Positions 7,780 to 15,155 of a stretch of 64,000 nucleotides of DNA are shown here, one piece after another. The position numbers and the translations under genes were made by a program. Source of the stretch: Parabacteroides sp. FAFU027 (GTDB lineage: Bacteria > Bacteroidota > Bacteroidia > Bacteroidales > UBA7332); assembly GCF_022808675.1 (NCBI RefSeq), contig NZ_JAKZKV010000010.1, positions 1 through 64,000 on the forward strand. The letters are read 5' to 3'. The first letter of the stretch is position 1, and the number at the start of each line of letters is the position of its first letter. The notes below the pieces were generated by a model. The model was not told the DNA's origin. It worked only from the letters and a program-made list of their open reading frames with translations, and made no database searches.

Positions 7780-8673
7780 CTACTTTTTTCTTTGCTTTAG
7801 CCACAACTGGTATGAATTCACACTGTTTTGCCACAGGATATAGGCTCCCGGCCCAATGGAGGAGAGTGGGTCAAGATAAGACTGCGCCATCCAGATGGCC
7901 AGTACGGTATTCTTTTGGAACAGTCCCTGTCCGGCTGTGATTGTGTTTTTATAACGCGAGCCAATCTTCCGCCCAATATAAAACTGTGCGATACAGACAA
8001 GAAATGCAATCACGGCAATCGCAATTTCAGCATCGTATTTGGAGGTCGATTGATGCTTGATAAACATCACTGTTTTGCCTACCATGATAGTCAGAGCCAG
8101 AGCCCACAGATAAAAGGAAATGCTTTGCCTGTTTTGAATATAGTGATGAATACGGGGGGCGGTCTTCTGTAATGCAACAGCAGTGATGATGGGTAACATC
8201 AGCATGGGGAATACCTCTTTGAGAATATGGAAAAGGGAGCTTAGAAAGGAAATATCTCCACGACTTCCTATTAACGAGAAGATGGCCGGGGCAAATAAAG
8301 CTACTACCAGATTACTGATAAAACTGTATGCTGTCAGGCTGGCGACATTTCCGCCCAGCATACCGGTAATAACGGCCGCCGCTGTTGCTGTCGGAGCCAG
8401 TACGCAAATCATCGAACCCTGCGCTACGACCGGATTGTACAAGTAAACGATACCATAAACCAGTAAACTACCGAATAATTGGATGGCTGCCAGATAGTAA
8501 TGAAAACGTTCGAAGGCAATTTCCCGGATAGAAACCTTACAATAGGTTACAAACAGCATTACAAAGATAAGATAGGGGGTAATTGGCGCAAACTGAGCAA
8601 AGAAAGAGGCGAAGAGAATACCCGTGGTCATCGCGATGGGTAGCATATAGGATTTTATCAGTCGGAGTATCAT
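7780..8673 (-). CDS. Bile acid:sodium symporter (BASS) family transporter
   Basis: A polytopic membrane protein with about nine to ten hydrophobic segments. Family signatures include LIFVMLFVTYCKVS in the first third, CVLAPTATAAAVITGMLGGN (the crossover-region pattern of BASS proteins, usually GxxxPTA-like) and VLAIWMAQSYLDPLSSIGPG near the end. Members carry organic anions with sodium; the substrate is unknown. The frame is open to 8784, but that start would overlap the preceding gene by 32 bases and add an unusual N-terminus. I prefer the ATG at 8673, which begins MILRLIKSYMLPIAM at the first membrane segment (297 residues). Confidence 0.75.
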   Translation of the reverse strand: MILRLIKSYMLPIAMTTGILFASFFAQFAPITPYLIFVMLFVTYCKVSIREIAFERFHYYLAAIQLFGSLLVYGIVYLYNPVVAQGSMICVLAPTATAAAVITGMLGGNVASLTAYSFISNLVVALFAPAIFSLIGSRGDISFLSSLFHILKEVFPMLMLPIITAVALQKTAPRIHHYIQNRQSISFYLWALALTIMVGKTVMFIKHQSTSKYDAEIAIAVIAFLVCIAQFYIGRKIGSRYKNTITAGQGLFQKNTVLAIWMAQSYLDPLSSIGPGAYILWQNSVNSYQLWLKQRKK

Positions 8674-8752
8674 AAGCGTGCAGTTAAAACCGGCTGCAAA
8701 GCTACAAAAGAAAAGAGCAAATATGCCCGAATGAGCCAATCTTTGATTAAGT

Positions 8753-9529
8753 TTAAGGTTGCACGTACCTGATAATCTCCTCAATCATGTGTTTATAATG
8801 AGAGCCTTTCCAAAAGAATTTGTCGCAATTGTAACAACGGAAAAATTCAGTAAACGGCTTTCCATCATTGTCCGTTACATCCGGTGGTATAGCTCCGGGA
8901 GGAAGTTTAATTAGCTTGTGGTTGCAAATGAGACAGCGGCTGAGCGGATTAATTTGCCCGTAAAGGTCAAATTTGCGAATCACCTCTTTGGTTTGTTCAC
9001 GCGGGTCGATGGCACGGATATAATAACCGCGATTTACATTCCGCGCCATCAACAGACCTTTGTCTTTGGTTAGGATAATACGGTTTTGGAGACGGCTGAG
9101 GAAGCGGATTTCTTCATCTTCGTAATTGTTTCTATAAAGGGTGTCAAAGCCCATGATACGAAGGTTCTTTGCCAACCGGCCCAAATGGCAATCCACGATA
9201 AACCGGATTTGGCGCAAAGAGCCTTTTCTGACCTTTGAAATGGAACTGATATCAAGTAACTCAAAAACCGGATATACGGAGATAAAGTCATTCTCTGTCA
9301 AATGCTGGTCAAAGCCAACAGGATCACCATTGACCAAAATCAGGTCAACAGCAGAATGGGGGACTCCCAGATTCTCAATAGCCTCTTTGACCGTAACAGG
9401 TCCATGGTAATAATAGGTAAAAATAACCTGCCGGCGGTCCTTTCGTAGGAAGTCGTTCAGTTCGGCGTAAAATCTGAAGCTCACTTTAGTTTTCAGACTG
9501 CCGGTTATTTCCGGAGTGTCCTGCTTCAT
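8753..9529 (-). CDS. Ub-Mut7C / Mut7-C RNase-domain protein
   Basis: A 258-residue two-domain protein. Residues about 15-95 form a ubiquitin-like (MoaD/ThiS-type) Ub-Mut7C domain, with SFRFYAELNDFL and VNGDPVGFDQHL. Residues about 108-250 form the Mut7-C domain, a PIN-like fold, with the acidic motif RFIVDCHLGRLAKNLRIMGF, then ILTKDKGLLMAR. A C-terminal zinc ribbon has CLICNH and CYNCDKF. The family is known across bacteria and is predicted to act on RNA, but no substrate is established. Its ATG lies inside the upstream DUF2784 gene (44-base overlap), so the genes are co-transcribed. Confidence 0.85.
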   Translation of the reverse strand: MKQDTPEITGSLKTKVSFRFYAELNDFLRKDRRQVIFTYYYHGPVTVKEAIENLGVPHSAVDLILVNGDPVGFDQHLTENDFISVYPVFELLDISSISKVRKGSLRQIRFIVDCHLGRLAKNLRIMGFDTLYRNNYEDEEIRFLSRLQNRIILTKDKGLLMARNVNRGYYIRAIDPREQTKEVIRKFDLYGQINPLSRCLICNHKLIKLPPGAIPPDVTDNDGKPFTEFFRCYNCDKFFWKGSHYKHMIEEIIRYVQP

Positions 9530-9899
9530 GTTTTCTGTTTTTACGGTATTTCCAGATTACGATGGAATAGATAATCAGATTAGTTACCACGACTAAGCAT
9601 CCCAGTATGAATTGAATGCTGACCGTCAGTCCTGCCGGATACATGACGGGAATCAGATAGTTTTCGATAAAATCAGATTCGTACCTTTCAGCCCCACCCA
9701 CTTCCCTGAAGTGATTTTCCCACGGTGTCAACGGGCAGATGATATTATAGAATTCCACTATCGCACCCCAAAACATTGCCGGGATGTGAAAGTAAATCAC
9801 TTTTCGCCATCGGAGTACAAGAAGTCCGCCCAATACGACAAACAGGATAAACGAAAAGTGGATAAGCACTATAAAGTCGGCCAGTAAACGGTAAAGCAT
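9486..9899 (-). CDS. DUF2784 membrane protein, copy A
   Basis: A 137-residue protein with four hydrophobic segments matching DUF2784. Signatures are LADFIVLIHFSFILFVVLGG, then YFHIPAMFWGAIVEFYNIIC and a conserved CPLTPWEN, then a C-terminal pair of helices ending in basic residues. DUF2784 proteins are inner-membrane proteins of unknown function. It follows the related copy B by 15 bases and overlaps the Ub-Mut7C gene by 44 bases. Copies A and B share roughly half their residues, including the HIPAM and CPLT motifs, so they arose by tandem duplication. Confidence 0.8.
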   Translation of the reverse strand: MLYRLLADFIVLIHFSFILFVVLGGLLVLRWRKVIYFHIPAMFWGAIVEFYNIICPLTPWENHFREVGGAERYESDFIENYLIPVMYPAGLTVSIQFILGCLVVVTNLIIYSIVIWKYRKNRKHEAGHSGNNRQSEN

Positions 9900-9914
9900 A
9901 ATTCCTTTTTTTCG

Positions 9915-10292
9915 TTACTTTCTCATGCGTTGATTCTTTCTCTTGTAATGAATCACAAAAGAATAAATGATTGCATTCACAATGATTACCAGACATCCCA
10001 TCAGGAATTCTGTATTCACTGTAAATCCCGGATAGACCAGTTTGAGTAAATAGTGTTGGAGAAATCCCGATTGATAACCCTGCTCACCGGATAACATTCT
10101 CAGATAGTTTTCAATGCCGGTAAGAGGGCAGGGGATATTATAAAATTCGACTAATGCTCCCCATGTCATTGCCGGAATATGGAAATATACGGCATGTGGA
10201 TGCTTGATGACAAGTAATCCTCCCAGCGCCACGAAAGCAATGAAGCTTATATGGAAGATAATTGTCAGATCAGCTAAAGCTTTGTAAAACAT
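9915..10292 (-). CDS. DUF2784 membrane protein, copy B
   Basis: A 125-residue four-helix membrane protein, paralogue of the neighbouring copy A. It has LADLTIIFHISFIAFVALGG, YFHIPAMTWGALVEFYNIPC and CPLTGIENYLR. It is first of a three-gene minus-strand unit (copy B, copy A, Ub-Mut7C). The function is unknown. Compared with copy A it lacks the longer polar C-terminal tail. The 15-base gap to copy A and the overlapping third gene indicate one transcript. Confidence 0.8.
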   Translation of the reverse strand: MFYKALADLTIIFHISFIAFVALGGLLVIKHPHAVYFHIPAMTWGALVEFYNIPCPLTGIENYLRMLSGEQGYQSGFLQHYLLKLVYPGFTVNTEFLMGCLVIIVNAIIYSFVIHYKRKNQRMRK

Positions 10293-10570
10293 GGTGTTTA
10301 GTTATTTAATAACATGGCTTCATAACAACTCGTTATCGGGTTAAAATAACCCTAAACAGCCTCTGAATAAGAAACATTTAATGATATGGATTTGTTACAG
10401 TTTAAAGCGAATCTCTTGTTGTTTGTATAGTAATTATTGTTCTGATAGCTGTTTAATTTCAGATTGTCAGAATTTACACCTGATAGCTCGATTTGAAATA
10501 AATAACGAAGATATGAGTGAATGTTGTTGTCATCGGTATCATTCGTAATAACCCTAATAAAATCAAGGAT

Positions 10571-11077
10571 ATGAAACGAGCAGGAATTTGGGTTGATGTC
10601 GATAAAGCCGTCATCATCTCATTAGAAGAAGAAAAAGAACACCACATGAATGTGGTTCACCCGCAACCGGGTAAACGAATGCCGAAAATGCCCAAATCAC
10701 CCCAAGCCTTTCACAGCATCGTCACTTCGATGATCGATCACCGGCTCAGATTACCGGGTGATACCAAAGAATTCGCCAGATCCGGCAGCCACCACTTTAG
10801 CACGGAACTGAAGCATGAACATAAATTGTATAACGAGAAAAAACACTATTTCAGGACTATTATGCAGGAAATCAGGGATGTGGATGAGTTTGTGTTATTC
10901 GGTCCCTCTACAACTAAGAAAGAGTTGGAATGCCAGATGCGTAAAGATCCGCATCTCCACGCCCATTTAATGACTGTTGAAACGGCAGATATGATGTCGG
11001 ATAATCAGATGTTAAGGTGGGTGGAAAACTACTTTATGCAGCATGAGATGTCTCATAAACATAGAAAATCTTCATAG
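10571..11077 (+). CDS. eRF1-like (translational machinery protein-like) family protein
   Basis: A 168-residue cytoplasmic protein. The start chosen is the ATG at 10571 (MKRAGIWVDVDKAVIISLEE), preceded by AAGGA; a GTG at 10517 in the same frame would add 18 unconvincing residues. The pattern W-x-D near the start, a His/Lys-rich middle, then EFVLFGPSTTKKELE and VETADMMSDNQMLRWVENYF, resembles the small bacterial eRF1-like RNase H-fold proteins annotated as translational machinery protein. In that family VLFGP and ETAD..SDNQ are the conserved blocks. Its partner and role are unknown. It is monocistronic with a strong terminator after it. Confidence 0.6.
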   Translation: MKRAGIWVDVDKAVIISLEEEKEHHMNVVHPQPGKRMPKMPKSPQAFHSIVTSMIDHRLRLPGDTKEFARSGSHHFSTELKHEHKLYNEKKHYFRTIMQEIRDVDEFVLFGPSTTKKELECQMRKDPHLHAHLMTVETADMMSDNQMLRWVENYFMQHEMSHKHRKSS

Positions 11078-11154
11078 CAATATATATCAAAGAGATTTGC
11101 TCTCAGAGGTTGTATTAGTTAAAGCTGAAAGCAACCGGTACTCAATTGAAAATT

Positions 11155-11199
11155 CCAAAAGAAATGGCCTTTGCGAAAACAAAAGGCCATTTCTTTTGG
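11155..11199 (+). terminator. Rho-independent terminator
   Basis: A perfect 18-bp stem (11155-11172 with 11182-11199, CCAAAAGAAATGGCCTTT on the left) encloses a short loop and is followed by TTTA. It lies about 80 bases after the eRF1-like gene. Confidence 0.75.
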
Positions 11200-11367
11200 T
11201 TTATATACTCTCCTTACTAATTTACTCCTTACTTCCCGATTGAGTTTGTTTCTCATTTCTATGCTTTTTCTTTCATTTAAATCTCACTAATCAGGTTGCT
11301 TTATTCCATTGTGTTTTATGTAACTATGCTGTAAAATATGCGTAGGGGAGTACCTATGTTGAAAATT

Positions 11368-11384
11368 AGTGTACATGATACACT
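11368..11384. promoter_or_regulatory. Candidate operator palindrome upstream of the mutarotase gene
   Basis: AGTGTACATGATACACT is a 17-base dyad with AGTGTA/TACACT arms. It lies 16 bases upstream of the -33 element of the mutarotase promoter, a position suited to control by the Nudix-type regulator encoded at 14466. The link to that regulator is inference. The following bases TACACTTTTCC also occur in the 21-bp array at 7440-7670. Confidence 0.45.
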
Positions 11385-11399
11385 TTTCCCCTGAAATAT

Positions 11400-11430
11400 T
11401 TTGTTGAATTGAAAAATTCGTCTACTTTTG
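11400..11430 (+). promoter_or_regulatory. Bacteroidota promoter of the mutarotase-symporter unit
   Basis: A -33 TTTG (11400-11403) and a -7 TACTTTTG (11423-11430) are separated by 19 bases, the spacing known for Bacteroides primary-sigma promoters. Transcription would start near 11436, about 30 bases before the chosen ATG. Confidence 0.7.
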
Positions 11431-11465
11431 ACACCTGCAATAATAACACCTTATTAGAAAAACAC

Positions 11466-12602
11466 ATGAAAAAGACACTTTTCTGCGTCGCATTGGCAGC
11501 GTTAACTCTTGCCAGTTGCTCTAAAAAAGAGGAGAAAACACTATCCGGACTCCTCAAGTCTCAATTTCAAAAAGAAGTACAAGGTAAAAAGACGGATCTC
11601 TATGTGTTGAAAAACAAAAACGGCATGGAAGTCTGTATCACCAACTTCGGAGGTAAAGTGGTTTCGATCATGGCTCCGGACAAAAACGGAAAGATGGCGG
11701 ACGTCGTTTTATGCGAAGACAACATGGATAACATGTTGAAATCTACTCAGCCATACTTTGGCGCAACAATCGGCCGTTACGGAAACCGTATCGCCAATGC
11801 AAAATTTAAAATCGACAGTACTGAATATACGCTGGCTGCCAACAACAACGGTCAGGCATTACACGGCGGTCCTAAAGGCTTTCATGCTGTAATGTGGGAT
11901 GCTAAACAGATCGGTGACTCTGCGGTTGAGCTTTCTTATCTAGCTAAAGATGGTGAAGAAGGCTATCCGGGTAACCTGCAATGTAAAGTGGTTTACACGC
12001 TGACTTCAAATAATGAATTGAAAATCAATTACGAGGCAACTACAGATAAAGCTACTGTTGTGAACCTGACTCACCACTCATTCTTCAACCTGGCTGGTGA
12101 GGGTGCTTCAACTATCAATGACCATGTATTGACTATCAATGCAGATAAATTTAATCCGGTTGACAGCGTATTGATCCCAACCGGCGAATTGGCAGATGTA
12201 ACAGGTACTCCTTTCGATTTCCGTAAACCAATGGTAATTGGTCAACGTATCGATACTATCAACAATAAGCAAATGAAACTGGGTAAAGGTTATGACCACA
12301 ACTGGATTATCAATCAGAAAAAACAGGGTGAAATGACTTTTGCTGCTAAAATCGTTGAACCGAAAAGCGGTCGTGTAATGGAGGTTTACACAACTGAGCC
12401 GGGTATCCAGTTCTATGGCGGTAACTTCCTGAATAACGACATGGGAAAATTCGGTCACAAATATCCTTTCCGCAGCGCATTCTGTCTTGAAACACAGCAT
12501 TTCCCAGACAGTCCTAATAAACCACAGTTCCCTACAACTGTATTGCGTCCGGGACAGAAATATGCACACACTTGCATCTACAAGTTTTCTGTTGAAAAGT
12601 AA
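11466..12602 (+). CDS. galM: Aldose 1-epimerase (mutarotase), lipoprotein
   Basis: A 378-residue galactose-mutarotase family protein that interconverts alpha and beta anomers of aldoses. The ATG at 11466 begins MKKTLFCVALAALTLASC, a lipoprotein signal with lipobox LASC, so the enzyme is predicted to be exported and membrane-anchored. An in-frame start at 11409 would bury this signal. Family motifs are FGGKVVSIMAPDKNGK, FGATIGRYGNRIANAKF, ALHGGPKGFH (catalytic His region), NLTHHSFFNLAG and, near the end, CLETQHFPDSPN with the catalytic Glu. It lies 39 bases before the sodium/sugar symporter gene. Export suggests it readies sugars for uptake by that symporter. The specific sugar cannot be deduced from this protein alone. 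Confidence 0.9.
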   Translation: MKKTLFCVALAALTLASCSKKEEKTLSGLLKSQFQKEVQGKKTDLYVLKNKNGMEVCITNFGGKVVSIMAPDKNGKMADVVLCEDNMDNMLKSTQPYFGATIGRYGNRIANAKFKIDSTEYTLAANNNGQALHGGPKGFHAVMWDAKQIGDSAVELSYLAKDGEEGYPGNLQCKVVYTLTSNNELKINYEATTDKATVVNLTHHSFFNLAGEGASTINDHVLTINADKFNPVDSVLIPTGELADVTGTPFDFRKPMVIGQRIDTINNKQMKLGKGYDHNWIINQKKQGEMTFAAKIVEPKSGRVMEVYTTEPGIQFYGGNFLNNDMGKFGHKYPFRSAFCLETQHFPDSPNKPQFPTTVLRPGQKYAHTCIYKFSVEK

Positions 12603-12641
12603 AAGCAACATTCTAATCAATCAATAACTTAACTAAAAATC

Positions 12642-14387
12642 ATGAATTGGAGATCACATGAATTTATCTGGCTTGACTGGGTAATTATCGTAACGGGTAT
12701 TTTGGCTGTAACCTGGGCTGTATGGCGTTCGATAAAGAAAGACAAAGAAAAGCATAAAGGTGCCGATAGTGAAGCTTATCTATTCGGTAAAGGCGAACCC
12801 TGGTATATTATTGGTGCTGCTATCTTTGCTGCAAACATCGGCTCTGAGCACCTTGTAGGTCTTGCTGGTACTGGTGCAAAATCTGGTGTAGGTATGGCTC
12901 ACTGGGAGATGCAAGGCTGGATGATCCTTCTTTTGGGTTGGCTCTTTGTTCCTTTTTATCAGCTTATGAATAGTAAGTTGGGTAAAATCATTACCATGCC
13001 TGACTTCCTTAAAAACCGCTACACTCCTCGTACCGGTTCGTGGTTGTCTATCATTACGCTTATCGCATACGTACTTACCAAAGTAAGTGTGACAGCATTT
13101 ACCGGCGGTATTTTTATGGAAAGTCTTCTGGGACTGCCTTTCTGGTACGGAGCTATCGGTTTGATCGTTTTGACAGGTATCTTTACCGTTTTTGGTGGTA
13201 TGAAGGGGGTAATGACTCTGTCTGCTATCCAAACACCTATTCTTATCATTGGTTCATTCCTTGTATTGTTCCTTGGATTGTCAGCACTCGGTCACGGCTG
13301 TATCACTGACGGTTGGAATGCAATGATGGATCATGCCAGAAGTATGGGGCTTGGAGCAGACGGTAAAGCATACGGTACAAACCACATGTTCCACTTCGAA
13401 ACGGGTGACCCATTGTATGACTCTTATCCTGGTTTCTGGGTATTTATCGGAGCTTCAATTATCGGATTTTGGTATTGGTGTACTGACCAGCACATCGTTC
13501 AGCGGGTACTCGGACAAACAAGACACGAAACTAACGACGTTGTAATGAAACGTGCGCGTAGAGGTACTATCGCTGCGGGTTATTTCAAAATATTACCTGT
13601 ATTCATGTTCCTCATCCCAGGTATGATCGCGGCGGCATTAGCTGCACGTCCTGATAGCGGTTTTACATTGGAAAACCCGGATACAGCTTTTGGATCCATG
13701 GTTAAGTTTGTATTGCCAGCCGGCGTGAAAGGTATTGTAACCATTGGTTTTATCTCAGCGCTTGTTGCTTCTTTGGCTGCGTTCTTCAACTCATGTGCTA
13801 CACTGTTTACCGAAGACTTCTATAAACCGATGTTTAAAGGTAAGAGCGAAGCAAGATACGTTTTGGTAGGTCGTATTGCAACTATGGTTGTAGTGGTACT
13901 TGGTATGATCTGGATCCCTGTTATGATGAGCCTGGGTAGCCTTTACGACTATCTGCAAGGTATTCAGTCACTTCTTGCTCCTGCGATGGTAGCCGTATTC
14001 GTACTGGGTATTTTCTCCAGAAAAATCACACCTAAAGCTGGTGAGTTTGGTATGATCGGGGGATTCTTTATTGGTATGATGCGTCTGTTGACCAACATTT
14101 TCACAAATACAGGTAAAGATGTAATGACAGGACCGTTCTGGGAATCAACCCGTTGGTTCTGGCATACAAACTGGCTTATCTTTGAGATCTGGTTACTTGT
14201 ATTTATCATTGTGATGATGTACGTAGTATCTTATTTCACTCCGAAACCAAGTGCTCAACAGATTGAGGATATCACTTTCACCGGAGAATACAAAAAACTT
14301 ATCCGTGAAAGCTGGACTAAGTGGGATGTTATCGCTTCTCTTGGCGTAGTATTCCTGTGTGCTATGTTCTACTTGTATTTCTGGTAA
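12642..14387 (+). CDS. Sodium:solute (sugar) symporter, SSS family
   Basis: A 581-residue membrane protein with about 14 hydrophobic segments, matching the SGLT/vSGLT branch of the solute:sodium symporter family. Key regions are GAAIFAANIGSEHLVGLAG (broken helix 1, sodium and sugar site), GWLFVPFYQL, TVFGGMKGVMT, FWYWCTDQHIVQRVLGQ (typical of SGLT-type sugar symporters) and SALVASLAAFFNSCATLF. It should import a monosaccharide with sodium across the inner membrane. It sits between the mutarotase and the Nudix-type regulator. A strong terminator ends the transcript directly after it. Confidence 0.9.
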   Translation: MNWRSHEFIWLDWVIIVTGILAVTWAVWRSIKKDKEKHKGADSEAYLFGKGEPWYIIGAAIFAANIGSEHLVGLAGTGAKSGVGMAHWEMQGWMILLLGWLFVPFYQLMNSKLGKIITMPDFLKNRYTPRTGSWLSIITLIAYVLTKVSVTAFTGGIFMESLLGLPFWYGAIGLIVLTGIFTVFGGMKGVMTLSAIQTPILIIGSFLVLFLGLSALGHGCITDGWNAMMDHARSMGLGADGKAYGTNHMFHFETGDPLYDSYPGFWVFIGASIIGFWYWCTDQHIVQRVLGQTRHETNDVVMKRARRGTIAAGYFKILPVFMFLIPGMIAAALAARPDSGFTLENPDTAFGSMVKFVLPAGVKGIVTIGFISALVASLAAFFNSCATLFTEDFYKPMFKGKSEARYVLVGRIATMVVVVLGMIWIPVMMSLGSLYDYLQGIQSLLAPAMVAVFVLGIFSRKITPKAGEFGMIGGFFIGMMRLLTNIFTNTGKDVMTGPFWESTRWFWHTNWLIFEIWLLVFIIVMMYVVSYFTPKPSAQQIEDITFTGEYKKLIRESWTKWDVIASLGVVFLCAMFYLYFW

Positions 14388-14409
14388 GAAATATCATCTT
14401 TAAAATATC

Positions 14410-14446
14410 AGCTTTGCCAAAGATATTCTTTGGCAAAGCTTTTTTT
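14410..14446 (+). terminator. Rho-independent terminator after the symporter gene
   Basis: A perfect 14-bp stem (14410-14423 with 14427-14440, AGCTTTGCCAAAGA on the left) with a 3-base loop is followed by six T. It ends only 20 bases before the ATG of the Nudix-type regulator, so it separates that gene from the symporter transcript unless read-through occurs. Confidence 0.9.
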
Positions 14447-14453
14447 GTAAACC

Positions 14454-14461
14454 TAAATTTG
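14454..14461 (+). promoter_or_regulatory. -7-like element abutting the regulator start
   Basis: TAAATTTG fits the TAnnTTTG -7 consensus but ends only four bases before the ATG at 14466. If it is used, the mRNA would begin at or next to the start codon and be essentially leaderless. No -33 TTTG stands at the normal spacing. Confidence 0.35.
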
Positions 14462-14465
14462 CACT

Positions 14466-15155
14466 ATGACTTTAAGCTCTACTTTCTATAGTTCTCAGGA
14501 CTCCTTTCTGGTCGCTGTCGACTGTATAATTCTTGGATTCAAGGAAAACGAGATCAGTCTTTTGGTCCACAAACGTGAAATGGAACCAGCCAAAGGAGGG
14601 ATGTCGTTGATGGGGGGATTTCTTCAGAATGATGAATCACTCAATCAGGCTGCTACTCGTGTATTGACTAACCTGACTGGTCTGGAAAATATCTTTATGG
14701 AGCAGGTGGGAACGTATGGTGAGATTGATCGTGACCCGGGTGAGCGCGTAATCTCGGTCTGTTATTACGCTCTGATTGACCTGAGTTCCTATGACGATAC
14801 ATTACTCAAAAAACACAATGCGTTTTGGGTAAATATTAATAGTGCAGCTGAATTGATTTTTGACCACCCGCAAATGGTGGACGATGCAATTACAATCCTT
14901 CGCCGGAAAGCATCGATGCAACCGATCGGATTTAATCTGTTGCCGGAGAAATTTACGCTGACTCAATTGCAGGCGCTTTACGAAGCTATCTATGATCATT
15001 CGATGGATAAACGTAACTTCCGTAAGAAAATGCTGAGTATGGGATTCCTGCAAAAAACCGATGAGATTGACAAATCAGGTTCGAAGAAAGGAGCTTTCTA
15101 TTATCAGTTCAAGGAAGATCGCAACGAACTGCTCAACACCAGCTACGCCTTCTAA
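14466..15155 (+). CDS. Nudix-type transcriptional regulator (NrtR/AraR-like)
   Basis: A 229-residue protein with an N-terminal Nudix domain (about residues 10-145) and a C-terminal winged helix (about 155-225, with KFTLTQLQALYEAIY and NFRKKMLSMGFL). The Nudix box has lost catalytic residues: after GGFLQNDE and the arginine, the two glutamates expected in REUxEE are Asn and Leu. A binding-only Nudix domain with a winged helix is the hallmark of NrtR-type regulators. In Bacteroides such a protein, AraR, controls arabinose genes that lie with a mutarotase and a sodium/sugar symporter, as here. The arabinose link is inference. The gene converges on recQ with a 4-base overlap. Confidence 0.85.
   Translation: MTLSSTFYSSQDSFLVAVDCIILGFKENEISLLVHKREMEPAKGGMSLMGGFLQNDESLNQAATRVLTNLTGLENIFMEQVGTYGEIDRDPGERVISVCYYALIDLSSYDDTLLKKHNAFWVNINSAAELIFDHPQMVDDAITILRRKASMQPIGFNLLPEKFTLTQLQALYEAIYDHSMDKRNFRKKMLSMGFLQKTDEIDKSGSKKGAFYYQFKEDRNELLNTSYAF

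Larger units (their letters stand above)
11200..11465. other. Upstream region of the sugar-uptake unit
   Basis: This AT-rich gap ends in the promoter and candidate operator listed separately. I see no gene or RNA in the rest. Confidence 0.5.
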
